A DNA stretch of 64,000 bases from Liolophura sinensis (Eukaryota > Mollusca > Polyplacophora > Chitonida > Chitonidae): contig NC_088302.1 of NCBI RefSeq assembly GCF_032854445.1, forward strand, positions 7,933,338-7,997,337, given 5' to 3'. The notes below the pieces were generated by a model, which was not told where the DNA came from, did not search any database, and saw nothing but the letters and a program-made list of their open reading frames with translations. A program made the translations under genes and the position numbers. Position 1 is the first letter of the stretch, and every line of letters starts with the position of its first letter. Shown here piece after piece: positions 1-11,105 of this stretch.

Positions 1-595
1 TATCTAGCCTAGTCCAAGATTGCCCTGATGTTAGTTTTGTCGAAAGTTTGTTTCAGTCAAGGGTGGACAAACTAACATCCGAGTGTACTGTGTTTAAAAC
101 CTGATGTAGATGCCAATGCAGTTTGTCCATCATTTGTGACAAAGATAACCTGTTTAATACATCTCCTGGGCCTTAAGTTTTTAAGTCACACATGTTCTGT
201 TGGTTTGTCGCAAGCACAACATTGATCAGTTATTTTCATGGCCGCATCATCCTAAGATTCATCGGTAATGCCAACCTGAACATTTCTGACAAAGGCGGGT
301 AACTGCCTCTGGCTTTAAATGGCGAGAGCTCTGACATTAGTTTGGGGCCATTATTGGCCGTGCACAATTTTGCCAAACCTAAGGTCAGAGCAATCTCGGA
401 CTATTCTTGCTACGTGTGTGTTGAGTAAGAAATGTAATAAAATAATTTAAAATATAGGCTCAATAAATCAAAATATTTATTCATTAGTTTTGGTTGACTT
501 ATTGTTGCTCCTTTTTAAATACGTGCCGGCATTCTTTGCTACAGAGAAACATACAACAACAACAACAATGGCACTATCTCAGTTCACACAACGTC
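1..595. other. Gene-free left edge
   Basis: AT-rich sequence with no protein-like reading frame and no recognisable repeat. If the small exon at 663-690 is real, this stretch is the start of its first intron. I looked on the minus strand for a continuation of a chromodomain and did not find one, so any second exon would lie outside the window. Confidence 0.4.
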
Positions 596-662
596 GGTTA
601 TTTATTCTCCAGATACCCATAACGAGCGAATGCCGTCTTTGTTTTAATCCCTACTAACTTAC

Positions 663-690
663 CATCAGCGAATTTCAGTTTTGGGGGCAT
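663..690 (-). CDS. Possible first coding exon of an MRG15/MSL3-like chromodomain protein
   Basis: On the minus strand an ATG at 690-688 opens a frame reading MPPKLKFAD plus the first base of the next codon (Gly). It is interrupted at 662 by GTAAGTTAG, an excellent splice donor. Chromodomain proteins of the MRG family (MRG15/MORF4L1, and MSL3) begin with a short basic stretch, then a K-F-x-x-G-E motif leading into the chromodomain, and the first exon can end near that Gly. This is family knowledge from memory. Upstream, about 115 bases from the ATG, is a perfect TGACGTCA, typical of housekeeping promoters. The rest of the protein would lie to the left, off the window. Nine codons are too few for certainty, and a chance ATG plus donor is possible. 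Confidence 0.35.
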
Positions 691-802
691 AGCTAAATCT
701 GAAGAAGGTGAAAAGTAAGAAGTAACGAAGCTGAGCCGTGGTTTGTTTTGTGCTCGGCGGGCACCTGTTGTGGGAAACGTCACAGAATTTGAATACTACA
801 AG

Positions 803-810
803 TGACGTCA
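803..810 (-). promoter_or_regulatory. CRE-like site upstream of the possible MRG-like exon
   Basis: This is a perfect palindromic TGACGTCA in a GC-richer patch just upstream of the putative exon at 663-690. CREB/ATF sites of this form are common in promoters of broadly expressed genes. It supports, but does not prove, a minus-strand promoter here. Confidence 0.35.
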
Positions 811-908
811 CCGAAAAGAGTGCAGACAGAAATCATTACCTGAATTATCTCCCTTCTTCCGCAAAGCTTGGATGGAGGTTTGTAATGGGGGCCTGAAAAT
901 TATATCGG

Positions 909-1136
909 TAAAAAAAAAAATAATAAAAATAAAAAAAAAAAAAATATTTTTTTTTTCTTATATTATTAAAAGATGACTACGTGCGTTAATATTATACTTA
1001 TACGACGGGGGCCAGCATTATGTTGGGAGGAAATTGGGGCAACCAAATCACAGCGACTGCATTTGTGGGAGGCTCCTGGATCATTGCGCCGCGCTGGCGG
1101 ACTTACTTCCTCAGCCACAGAGGCCCCTATATATAG
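909..1136 (-). mobile_element. tRNA-derived SINE, AAATAAAT-tail family, diverged copy
   Basis: Read on the minus strand, 1130 to 960 resembles the SINE at 57422-57640. The head reads CCTCTGTGGCTGAGG, then come CAATGATCCAGGAG and CAGTCGCTGTG, then the 3' part CATAATGCTGGC and CGTCGTATAAGT. The A/T-rich run at 909-957 is its degraded tail. The copy is old and diverged. A second SINE (1137-1500) is inserted at its 5' edge. Confidence 0.6.
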
Positions 1137-1500
1137 AGTGAGTGAGTGCTTGGGGTTTAACGTCGTACTCAACAATTTTTCAGTCATATGACGACGAAGG
1201 AATCATTAGGGTGCATGCACGTGTAATGTGCCTCCTTGTTGCAGGACGGATTTCCACCGCTCTTTTATTTTAGTGCTGCATCACTGAGACGACTTACCAA
1301 AGGCAAGTAAGCCGCCCCGCCCGAGCCATTATACTGATACGGGTCAACCAGTCGTTGCACTATCCCCTTCATGCTGAACGCCAAGCGAGGAAGTTACAAC
1401 TTCCTCTTTTAAAGTCTTAGGTGTGACTCGACCAAGGATTGATCCTGGATCTACAGGCCCCGAAGCGGACGCTCTACCAACTGTGCTATCCGGGCCGGTT
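1137..1500 (-). mobile_element. Full-length tRNA-derived SINE, ACTC-tail family
   Basis: On the minus strand the element opens with a tRNA-like head: an A box (TAGCACAGTTGG near 1489-1478), then a B-box-like GGATCAATCC near 1445-1436. It ends in the 3' core TTGAGTACGACGTTAAAC and an ACTC tail. It is flanked by a perfect 12-base target-site duplication, CCCTATATATAG, at 1125-1136 and 1501-1512. It appears nearly complete at about 364 bases. Truncated relatives occur at 51084-51150 and 53581-53652. Confidence 0.85.
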
Positions 1501-1512
1501 CCCTATATATAG

Positions 1513-2685
1513 ATAACACGTAACTAAATCATCGATCTGGTAATTAAATGAACTAATGTATTTCTTTTGTGTGATTATTTAGCGTCATACGGTAGTCTAG
1601 CGATTATTCCATTGTTTTCTGTGCGCTGAATAGCTGACAGCTATAGGCTACATATAATATGCAATATGCAATAACAGTTTGTTATAGGCCCACGCCGAAG
1701 TCCTTGAGATTACGTGTGCGCTTTGACAGAACAGCTTTGACGACTTTCCCTTCTTTGTTTCACCTGCCTCTACAACTTTCTCGGCCTCTTATTAACTTGT
1801 AAATATGGAATCCATGACTAGGCCTATACAAATGTATATTGTTGAACGACACGTTTAAATATACCAGTGCGCAAGCACCGGGGCGTAGTTATGGCGAAGC
1901 CTCGATCTGTTATATGAAGTGTGCATGTTTCATAACCAGACTGTATTCGAGCTTGTCATGATCTCGATCCTGATAACGGCAGTTGTATGACCTTTTGTTT
2001 GTCTGTCCGTCCGGCCGTGTAGAGGTATTATAATTTTACGTCACGTGCACGCCGACACATGTTTCACAGCCAAGGACACACATGTGTAATTATCTATTAC
2101 ATAACGTCTCTCCACGCACTCGATTTTCTGAAAGTTGACCATCGTTTCCAATATCGCTTGCTAGTGCGGTCGAAGCAATGTATGCATTTTGCATAGATTT
2201 ATACGATATGCCAATACCTTTGTGGACATAACGGAAGGGTTACGCCGGGATATAGAGACTGTCAGATAAATAAAACTGATAAATGGCTAATTGCTTTAGT
2301 AAGTGTTACGATGTAAGGGAGATGGAGAGATTTTAATAATATGTCTGTACTTCTTTGAATCATTCATGCAGATTAGCATGAAGCTGGCTTCAACAAATAT
2401 CCATTTGAAGAGCGAATATGTACACGAGTTTAGGCTTAAATGTGTGATGGCCATTATAAAGCACACAATATAGACTACAAGAGATAAAACTTCAAGCAAT
2501 CAAACATGTGCTTGCATACAAAAAATTGATACAGGTAAACGTATGTAAGCTTTAATTGCATATTTTACACCTTTTTTATTACCTAATACGCTTGTACAAC
2601 AGCGCCACGGACCGAATATTGCTTCTTTTAGATCTCGATCGCGTGCAGCTTATGGCGAGGACAAGAATTCTACCGGTATATGTTA
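1513..2685. other. Gene-free interval
   Basis: No coding, RNA or repeat signature recognised. Reading frames here are short and lack protein-like composition. Confidence 0.4.
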
Positions 2686-3010
2686 AATGGTGCATTTATT
2701 TATTTGTTTGATTGTCATTCAATGCCATACTTAAGAATTCGTCACTTATACGATGGTGATCAGCATTATGGAAGGAAAAACCAAGATGTCCCGGGTCAAA
2801 GTCAAGTGACCTTTGACATGTTGCTAACCATACCTACATACCTAGACTTGGCCTTCAGCGAAAGTTTTAACTGCACAAGTCGTCACACGAGAGCCGTCGA
2901 CCGCTTATAGTCCCCGGGATCTACAAATTACCTGCCCAAGGTCGGCTTTAAAACGCACCTCGTGTGTTCCAATTAACGATTGTATGACATACGGTTATAA
3001 CGACTAGACC
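2686..3010 (-). mobile_element. Diverged tRNA-derived SINE, minus strand
   Basis: The left end is a TTTATTTATTTG tail followed by the diverged 3' core of the AAATAAAT-tail SINEs (AATTCGTCACTTATACGATG, CAGCATTATGG). The right end, near 2958, contains CACCTCGTGTGTTCC, which recurs at the head of the related element near 10370. Read on the minus strand it therefore has a tRNA-like head at the right and a tail at the left. No target-site duplication is recognised. Confidence 0.55.
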
Positions 3011-3532
3011 TCGGTCCGCTTCCCAGTACAAACAATTTAGTGGTGCCTTCGCAATTCATAAGGGACATAGCGCTGGCTGCTTAATTCAAGAATGGGACAC
3101 ATTTAATAAGCAGCTCAAGACTTAAGTCATGAATTGCAAATGCTACAAACGCCAAGGTCAGAGCAGGACAGAACACAAACTGTGCCTGGTACACTGTAGT
3201 GTAGTAAAGAACCAGTGTACAAATTATGAACTTCCTAGAACAGAACATTTAAACTGGAAATGTGTGGATTTTTTACTCAAGTCTTACGACGTTTGATAAA
3301 CAAAGGCCCAGGATTCCCCGGAGGTGTTAGCGCTTCTCTGCTGACTGAATGCATATATGTAATAAAACGACAGCATTTTGGGCCTGTGAGCTCGCCAATA
3401 AAAAGCTTATATACAGGCTGCGTCTATACCTCCATGTATAATCCATGTCCAAAAAAAATTAATAAATAAATAGACGTACTGAAGAAGAACTTGCCATTTC
3501 ACTGGCCGTACAGACAAATTTAATATACAGTA

Positions 3533-3683
3533 CACGCAAAAAACAATCTGTTAAATTTAACAAAATTAAGTGTGTTGCATGAGTGGTGCTAGAATACATT
3601 CCGCTATTACAGTAGATTAATCTGTTAATAAATATAACGAAGATATTGTATTAATCCAACGTATAAATTGTATTAAACTAACA

Positions 3684-3733
<50 letters not shown>

Positions 3734-3825
3734 TAGCAGAATATATTGTGTTATAATAACAGAACAGATTTTAGCATCACTGAGACAGATTTTGTGTTAC
3801 AGTTAACAGATTAATTTTTGGAGTG
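3533..3825. mobile_element. Tc1/mariner-like MITE, copy 1
   Basis: The element is flanked by TA (3531-3532 and 3826-3827) and has long imperfect terminal inverted repeats. The left end reads CACGCAAAAAACAATCTGTT; the right end, reverse-complemented, begins CACTCCAAAAATTAATCTG. There is no coding capacity. A pure (AAT)n microsatellite at 3688-3733 has expanded inside it. Sister copies lie at 16900-17147 and 23073-23319. Confidence 0.75.
3688..3733. repeat. (AAT)n microsatellite
   Basis: About 15 uninterrupted trinucleotide repeats inside the MITE. The other two MITE copies lack it, so the expansion is specific to this copy. Confidence 0.95.
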
Positions 3826-3827
3826 TA

Positions 3828-6786
3828 TTGGACCCTATATATATGCAGGCGACAGTCTGTTTACAAGCGTTACTATCGTGGACCTGGATAACTTCACACA
3901 TAATTACCCATGTACATATATATCCTATAATGAATTCAACTTGTTTCCTAAGCAATTTTTGAATCCCATCATCGTTGCTGCGGAGTTATACGCTGCCATT
4001 GCCTGATTTAACTCCTCATTTTGTGTGTATGTATACTTTACTCCTTTGTAAAACCGGTCAGAATGATATGTCCACAACAGAGAAAGAAAATGGCATGAAA
4101 TTCTGTTGAAAATTAACTATAAATATCCGAAACTTGACTGTTATTTTGTCACGAGGACGTTACGTACCAATTTTCAATTCAATATGACAGTTTAGATAAC
4201 TGCCAATGTCCATGCAAACCAGCAAAAAAAAAACACAAAAAAAAAACGGTCGGTTGTCCAAAATAAAGGAATGAATGATCTGTAGCTCGTCTTGGTGAAA
4301 CCAAGTATCATCATGTTTCGATTCAGTAATATGAATCGGTATGAAAAAATGCAGGAAAGCGTTTGACGACGTACTTACGGATGGATGGACGGACAGGAAA
4401 AGTGTAAACATATAAACTCCCTGCAGCTGGCATAGGGGGCTAAAAAGTAAACATTGCAAAAAACAAAACAAAAAAAAAACAGATTAGCCGTAAGAGTAAG
4501 TTGGTAATGGCTAAGATTCAAATCAAGGTCACTAAAGATTATAGTGCCAATTTTCGGTATACAAGAAATCCTTATTACGATTTTGTGATTGTTTTTTTCT
4601 AATTGGCTCACTCCAGCCAAATATCCTTAATGTCGTTAAATAAGTGTTAGCAGCAATTTGGCATAAGATAAATCTGGTTTCACACTTTGGTGGACTCAAC
4701 TAGTCGATCATATTTACGTTCGTGTATATTATATACTTCGAAGCCCTGGTGTGTGTTTTTTCCCTATGATTTTTGTTTACGTCGATCCGATGTACATTGC
4801 TATAATGTGTTTTATGTAAATTTATGGAGACAACAGATATGCAAGAAATGTAGAAATTTACCAAAAAATTGATTTTACGATTTTCTCGTAAAGCCTTAAG
4901 TTCTGATTTATTCGTCAGCTTCTATAATTGATACACATGCCTGCTTGATTTGGAGCCCCATGGAGACACATGATGTGTATACTGGTACGTAATCACTCGC
5001 GCGTTCTTTTGATGACTCAGTTAAACAAGGACACTTCTTAGATACGACTCCGATACAGAGACCCCATTTAGAGAAAATTGCTCAATCCAAAAGTCTTGAC
5101 TTCGTATGGGTTTTAAGGGTCTTTTTTAACCTAAACAACAGGACTGCCTCAGTTCTTAACAGATAACAATTACTTATCACTTGGAGATGATGCAATGCAC
5201 TTAAGTAGCTACCTGGCTTAATTGTTACTCCTGTGCAGTCGGCTATGTTTTTGATGTTTTGGGTAAATTAAATAAGTTCTCCTGGAGAATAATGGAGTAC
5301 ATAGGTCTGTAACTGCGTGCCTTTTGTGTGGAGGAAGACGTTATCGCGTTGCTCCCACTTATCTGGCTGATTTAATTATGAAGTTAGGGCGGGAGAGGTG
5401 TTGGTAGGGGATAGGGCTTATTAAGGGACCGGACATGGCGGGTGCGGGCTTACCTGGCGGATACAGACATCTAATTAACACCTATCTCACCTGTATGGCT
5501 TGATCATTTTCTCTTGAGCCCTTCACTGAGGGTAAAGGAGAGGCTGAACGAATTAATCGGTCAGGTTTTGTATGTAGGTGTGAAACAGATTTCCTTTAAA
5601 AGCTACCTTTAAATGTTGGAAAATCCCTTTGGAATTTGCCGCCAACTTCAAAGTGTTACCTGTAAGTTCTAGTCCGCCTTTTTCTCGCCTCAGGTGTGGA
5701 ATGAAGGAGGTGTGATATCTATCAATCTAACTTCGCTCACCGATTAAAAGTTCCGATGACAGAAATGGTACCTATGAAATCTTTGCCTGTAGTACACGAG
5801 GGTGTAATTACTTGGTTTGCCGATGTATGATTGCATTCAACGTTTTGATTTATCACCTTGCATTCTGTATACGACTGCACTTCTGCTGAAGTGACAGATT
5901 GATCGATTGATTGATGGATAGGAAATGTGCACACCTTGTACATGAGAGGTTAAGAAAGCGCTGGGATTTAATTTATATTGGCTAACTGTTCAGTACGATG
6001 ACTTCAACCATGTAGAGATATCTTAGCGGAATCAATGCTCAGGAAAGTCACGCGCAAATACACCTGTTAACTTACACACTCAATCATCATTGTAAGTATC
6101 AACTATTTTGCATCAGGTTCCGAAAAGACACTCAGTAAATTGAATAAATCCGACATTATCTTGTATAAATAAATATCAGAATAATTTTGATTTGTTTTAA
6201 TAATTTTAATAAAAGCTGTATGGTGTCATGTGTAATTCAGCAGCAGATAAATTGTTGCCAGCCAACAGGACGTTACTGGACAATTTGGACAGGGGCATGA
6301 AACTTGATAAGTTCAAAAGAGTTTTTTTTAATGCACTTATAATGTCTAGGTTATTGTGTATGATCGATTTTTTTTATTATAAGCTTATCAGCAAATTGGC
6401 TTTTGAATGTGTATCACTGTGTGTATAAGTCATAGCTACTTCCCCGTCTGGACGACGCATATATATTGTTGGAATGGAATTCCCAAGAAGTGTAATACAG
6501 CACACTAAATACAATTTTGCCAATATTTTCAAATTGAATTAACAATGGATAAACGAGGATAAATTCTTACTGTATAGCTTATTTTTGTCTATAATCTTCA
6601 TATATATGCAGAGTATCTATTTCGACAAGAAATTTAAACGTGAAAGTAAATTGTTCTAATAACGTGCAGATTTTATTCTAAATTCCACATATTTTAACCG
6701 CATGGTAATTCCATATTAAATTAATAGAATGGCACCAAACAAACTGATAACGATATATGAATGGAATAAAGTTGACACGCTACTAA
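3828..6786. other. Gene-free interval with a GC-richer island near 5330-5700
   Basis: Mostly AT-rich, with no convincing exon. At 5330-5700 the composition shifts to GC-richer and the sequence carries homeodomain-like CTAATTAACACC, E-box-like CACCTG and AATTAATCGG. This fits a conserved non-coding element, but conservation cannot be seen from one sequence. Confidence 0.35.
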
Positions 6787-6891
6787 ACCTCCCACCATAA
6801 TGCTGGCCGCCATCGCATAAGTGATATATTCTTGACTACACCTTGACGTCAAACACCAATCAAATAGGTAAATAAATAAATAAACGCAACT
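6787..6891 (+). mobile_element. 5'-truncated SINE, AAATAAAT-tail family
   Basis: Contains the family 3' region CTCCCACCATAATGCTGGCC, then CATAAGTGATATATTCTTGA and AAACACCAATCAAAT, ending in AAATAAATAAAT. The tRNA head is missing or beyond recognition. Confidence 0.7.
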
Positions 6892-9700
6892 AAACAGTTT
6901 CAACAATTAACCAACAATCGAAATACAACTGTCGGTCTGTAAAATTGTACGAACTAAAAAAAACTCGCCACTTGGGAAACTTCCTGTTGGTAAAGTAAAG
7001 TGGAGAACAGGTTGAACACATTTTATCTCATTCTGTCTCAATATCATGTAGCTTTACTGTCCGAGACGCTCGTTCAAGATGTATATTGCCACAGTAATTA
7101 CAATCATCTGCGACCACAATAACTTTTTGGGAACTTGACCAGTGGTTTTCAGTGATGTGTTATCATGGTATTATATGACTGACGGGTTGAGATATCTGAC
7201 GTCATCTGCAACCTCTAGCCGAAATACCGTGTGCACATGCATACATGGGGGAACAACAGGTAGAGAGTAAGTCTGACGTGTGGCTGACATTTCAGGTGTC
7301 AAGGTTCAGTGAGTGTTTACCAAAGCACTGTTCCTGTTGAGATATACCTGCGTGCTTACAGGAACAATCGCTGGTATAGATTCGACCCTGGCCTATTCTC
7401 TCGGTATACTGAGAGGTTATTCACGCAACCATCGGGTGGCTAACGTTTCCCCTTACGGACCGTGAGAAAACCTGGTGGACGGTAGGCCTACATGTCACCC
7501 CACAGCCTGTAACCAGGGTTTGATGGAGTATTATAAGATGATGATAGCGACGCAGCGGGAAATACCCCTTGGCCGTCAGCGTTACGTTAGCTACGAACAA
7601 ACCGGGGCTCAGCATGCATCCTTGTCTCTAACCAGCGACAAAACACTTATGTTCTACAACCACTCGACTCCTAGACACAATTTAATGAGCCCCACTGAAG
7701 ATTCGCCCTTTGATCGTCTCCATATGTAGCACAATTGGGCCCCTTTATCGTGTTTACGCCGGCATACGGCGCTTTCCAAAGTTGAAATAACAATTAGATA
7801 CTCCACAGCAATAGTTTATGCACCGACCTCTGCCAGAGTGAGTTTAACAAGAAACGAGTTATGCTTCTTTAGGGACAAGTCATCGGCATCGAGGACACTT
7901 GACGCGGTTTTCACGTGCTGACGCGGACAAACGTGGGAATTCTTGTCAAGAAATAATCGTAAAAAGAATTACGCAACTAACAGAAGAGCTGATCTACAAA
8001 AAGAATTTACTTAAAAGCAAAACTAAATGAATGATTATGGGGTCACATTGCGCCACACTGACAATATTTCCGCCATATATTAGCCTGAGTGTATAGCAAG
8101 TAAAATGAGAGATAGAATATCTAACCAAAACATAATGCGTACATCGTGCATGTAGTCTGCACGAAAATATAAAAAAAAATTTAAATTTGATCCAACCAAA
8201 CACTGACTGGCTTTTTACTAACTCTAAACTGAATATAGTGCATAGATGAAATTAAAAAAATCATGCAGATCGAAATAATATACATTGTGACTGAAATTGT
8301 GAAGACGACATGAACAAACCCGTTACATCCTAGCTAAGCTTGCAAGACTGTTGAATGACCACTTTGCAGGTTATTCTAAAGGGCAATTCATTCAATGCTA
8401 ACACCTGTATATATACTTACTTTTGTATAACGAGATTGTGTTTAGAAACATTTAAATAATTTTCTCCAAAACGTTTGCAGTTGAAAGGATTCGTGAAAGC
8501 TGTATATAAGAAAAGGTCAATTTTAACTAGCTGCATGTTGTCAAACTACATTGCCAGGTTACTAGGCTATTCCCATAGGAACAATGTCCATCGTCAATAC
8601 GAGATGGGCGTAGATAAGGGCATGGGCTTAGGACGGCTGGCAGAAAATCTGGCTGCTTTTTACACAACGTCATTATAAACTTCTGAATCGCCAACAGAGA
8701 TAAACACAGTGATAGGAGATACCAACATTGGGAAGCCTAACAAGGTGTAATGTTGCAGAAACGATCCGTCATAATCTGCATTAATCTGCCTCGCACCCTT
8801 CTCTATATTGACACTAATCCTTCCTCAATCAGTAGGTATTCAGGTGTCCACTCAAGTACCCAGGTCTCTAACCTGTCCCTAGGTCAGGCAGATTTTTTAA
8901 CAAACTTTTCACAAAGAAAATTGAAAACCCTTTTTTTGTGCCTGGGGATTAGGGACTAAGGATCCGCTCTATGCTTCTCAGGAAAGCTCAGGACAAGTTC
9001 TGGTGGGTGGAAAGGGGTAAAAAAGAGAGGGGATATGGTGTGTTACTGGCAATTTAGGAGCTGCAAGCGCATTTGTAGTGGTATCTAAGCTGGTAAACGA
9101 TCACTTATGACACAAATCAGATAGATTACTATCTCTAGCAACACCTCCAGGGCTAAATAGACCGGAAACAGAGATACCCGGAAGTCTCACCTAATCCATG
9201 GGTCCACTGCCATCATACTGCCATCACACCAATTGCCAATTATACCCACCAAAAATTTTGATAGAGCTGATCATTGTGACGACAATAAAGAAATTTGCGA
9301 AAAATGTTTAGTCCAGATCCGTAGAATCTTTCTCACTAACCCCTAATGTGTGTATACAGTTGGGCTTAGTGGAGACGTAACGATGCGCAAGGTGTCGTTC
9401 TTACGTTTGGGTTAGAAGAATTTCTTATGATAAAGTAGGAAATCGCTAAGCTGATTTACAGAGCATGGAACACGGAATTGAAACCGGAAGAAGAAATAAT
9501 GCGCTCCTAACTCGACCATTTTGCCTACTTTGTGGAAAAAAAAAGAAACAGCTTTGTGACAAAATTTCACTTTTTCTGTCGTCAAATTAAAAGTGTTAGA
9601 ATTAAATACATGCATAGTTTTTGTAAAACCAAATGTTGTACATTTCCGAGAGCTGTTTCAACGTGTGAACAAAAAATGTCAGAGTTTTAGGGTCTTCTTC
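6892..9700. other. Gene-free interval, apart from one weak exon candidate
   Basis: No repeat family recognised. A GC-richer stretch at 7200-7750 contains the weak candidate frame at 7523-7729. Another GC-richer stretch at 8760-9250 has clustered AGGTGT, CAGGTC and CCAGGT motifs of unknown meaning. Confidence 0.35.
7523..7729 (+). CDS. Weak candidate small ORF or terminal exon
   Basis: A frame of 68 codons starts at an ATG just after AACCAGGGTTTG, which could be an acceptor AG, and ends at TAG. It starts MEYYKMMIATQREIPLGRQR and ends SPFDRLHM. Its composition (polar, balanced, few Cys or Trp runs) is more protein-like than the surrounding chance frames. I recognise no domain, see no partner exon, and could not test codon bias. 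It may well be fortuitous. Confidence 0.18.
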   Translation: MEYYKMMIATQREIPLGRQRYVSYEQTGAQHASLSLTSDKTLMFYNHSTPRHNLMSPTEDSPFDRLHM

Positions 9701-9890
9701 CTTACATACATATACGTGCATGGTTAACGATGACCAGAATAATGTACACCTTACATACATATATGTGCATGGTAGGTGGTGACCAGAATAATGTACACCT
9801 TACATACATATACGTGCATGCTGAATGGGAACCAGAATAATATACACCTTACATACATATACGTGCATGGTGAGTGGTGAACAAGACGCG
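9701..9890. repeat. 49-base minisatellite, about 3.7 copies
   Basis: The motif starting CTTACATACATATACGTGCA recurs at 9701, 9750, 9799 and 9848, an exact 49-base spacing, followed in the first three copies by a GACCAGAATAAT-like segment. Short chance reading frames on both strands run through it. Confidence 0.9.
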
Positions 9891-10067
9891 GAAGCAGTTT
9901 GGTTTTTTGACACAAAAAGAAAAAACAGCAGTTTTTGTCGTTGTAAAAAGTATCAGGCAAAAAAGAAAAATTGGATATGTGATCAAATTCAGGGAAATTG
10001 TGTAAGCAGGAAATACTTCATGTCGAATGTCATGCATGGTATGAAACATTAAATCAAAAATCAGGAC

Positions 10068-10425
10068 CAGATTTGATTGATTAGTTGATTGATTGTTTTA
10101 ACACGATACTCGAGAACTTTTTACTTGTATGATTGTGGTCAGTTTGATGGAGTACGCAAGGTAAATCGACGACCTATAGCAAAGTTTCTGTCGAGCTTTC
10201 CCACATGTGCCTGTATGGGTAAAATACAGATGTGCACACTATATTGGTGGGACTTGAGACAAGTGGTCTTCATCTGACGCCTGTTTGAACGGTTTCACGG
10301 GCGTCGTCGCCCCCTTGATGTCACCTTTACCCCACGAACAGTCCCTGACCAAGGCGGAATTTGAACATACACCTCGTGTGTTCTGAATCAGGGAGGCTTG
10401 TGCGAGTCATCTGTATGACACACAA
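10068..10425 (-). mobile_element. Diverged tRNA-derived SINE, minus strand
   Basis: Tail-like TTGATTGATTAGTTGATTGA lies at the left, with the diverged 3' core (CGATACTCGAGAACTTTTTA) next to it. On the minus strand a B-box-like ATGTTCAAATTCC is at the right end, near 10350-10365, beside GAACACACGAGGTG, which also occurs in the 2686-3010 element. No clear target-site duplication. Confidence 0.55.
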
Positions 10426-10654
10426 AATAAGATTGACAGGGAAAATAAGAAAGCAATAAGAAAGTTAATAAAACCGAGAATATAAAAGTGCTGTCTACAT
10501 TCAGAAAAGGCTGCTTTGTCTTAAGGTCAATTCTCCCGGACTGTTTCAGTTCAACATTGTTTCTCACGTATTATTTCATGTTAAGCGGGCTTGTCTTCCA
10601 TGCTCCCTCAAAGCCATTCCATGGTATTTCTTCAATTTTACAGTGTACGTGGGA

Positions 10655-10765
10655 AGGTCTGTCAGCAGTCTGAGGATTGTTAAGGGATTACCCACCGTTA
10701 TAAGTGAAATCTTCTTGAACACGGCGTAAAACACCAATCAATCTAAAATCAAATGAAATCAAATT
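10655..10765 (+). mobile_element. SINE 3' fragment
   Basis: Contains ATAAGTGAAATCTTCTTGAA and CGGCGTAAAACACCAATCAA, the 3' core of the AAATAAAT-tail family, then a degenerate AAATCAAAT tail. The 5' part is lost. Confidence 0.65.
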
Positions 10766-10897
10766 TACAGCTGCTAAATTAATATTTGCACGCGGAAATA
10801 TTCTTAATAGCCGTATATACATGTATGTATTTTAAACTGCTGTTGGGAAACTTATTACATTTTACTGTACAAAATACGACAACTATAAAAGGCTACT

Positions 10898-11105
10898 ATG
10901 GTGGCTGATAAGGGCCACAGAATGCCTCCAGTAAAATCAAGGGCAACGAAGCGAAGCGGCAAAGTTGCGATGCGAAGAGGTGAAGTTGCGTAAGAACGAA
11001 AGGGAGAAGAAGTTGCGATGCGAAGAGGCAACTTCGCGACTTGGCCCCTTCGCTTCATCGCCCTTGGTATTACTGGAGGCCTACTGTGCCACTTATCGGC
11101 CATCA
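10898..11105. mobile_element. Foldback (palindromic) element with CGAAG-rich arms
   Basis: The left arm runs ATGGTGGCTGATAAGG, then CAGAATGCCTCCAGTAA, AAGGGCAACGAAGCGAAG. The right arm reverse-complements to ATGATGGCCGATAAGTGG, AGGCCTCCAGTAATACC, AAGGGCGATGAAGCGAAG. The centre is GAAGTTGCGATGCGAAGAGG-like, locally repeated and CpG-rich. About 208 bases would form a near-complete hairpin. Frames in both directions (10855-11262) are by-products. It is probably a non-autonomous DNA transposon. Confidence 0.75.
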
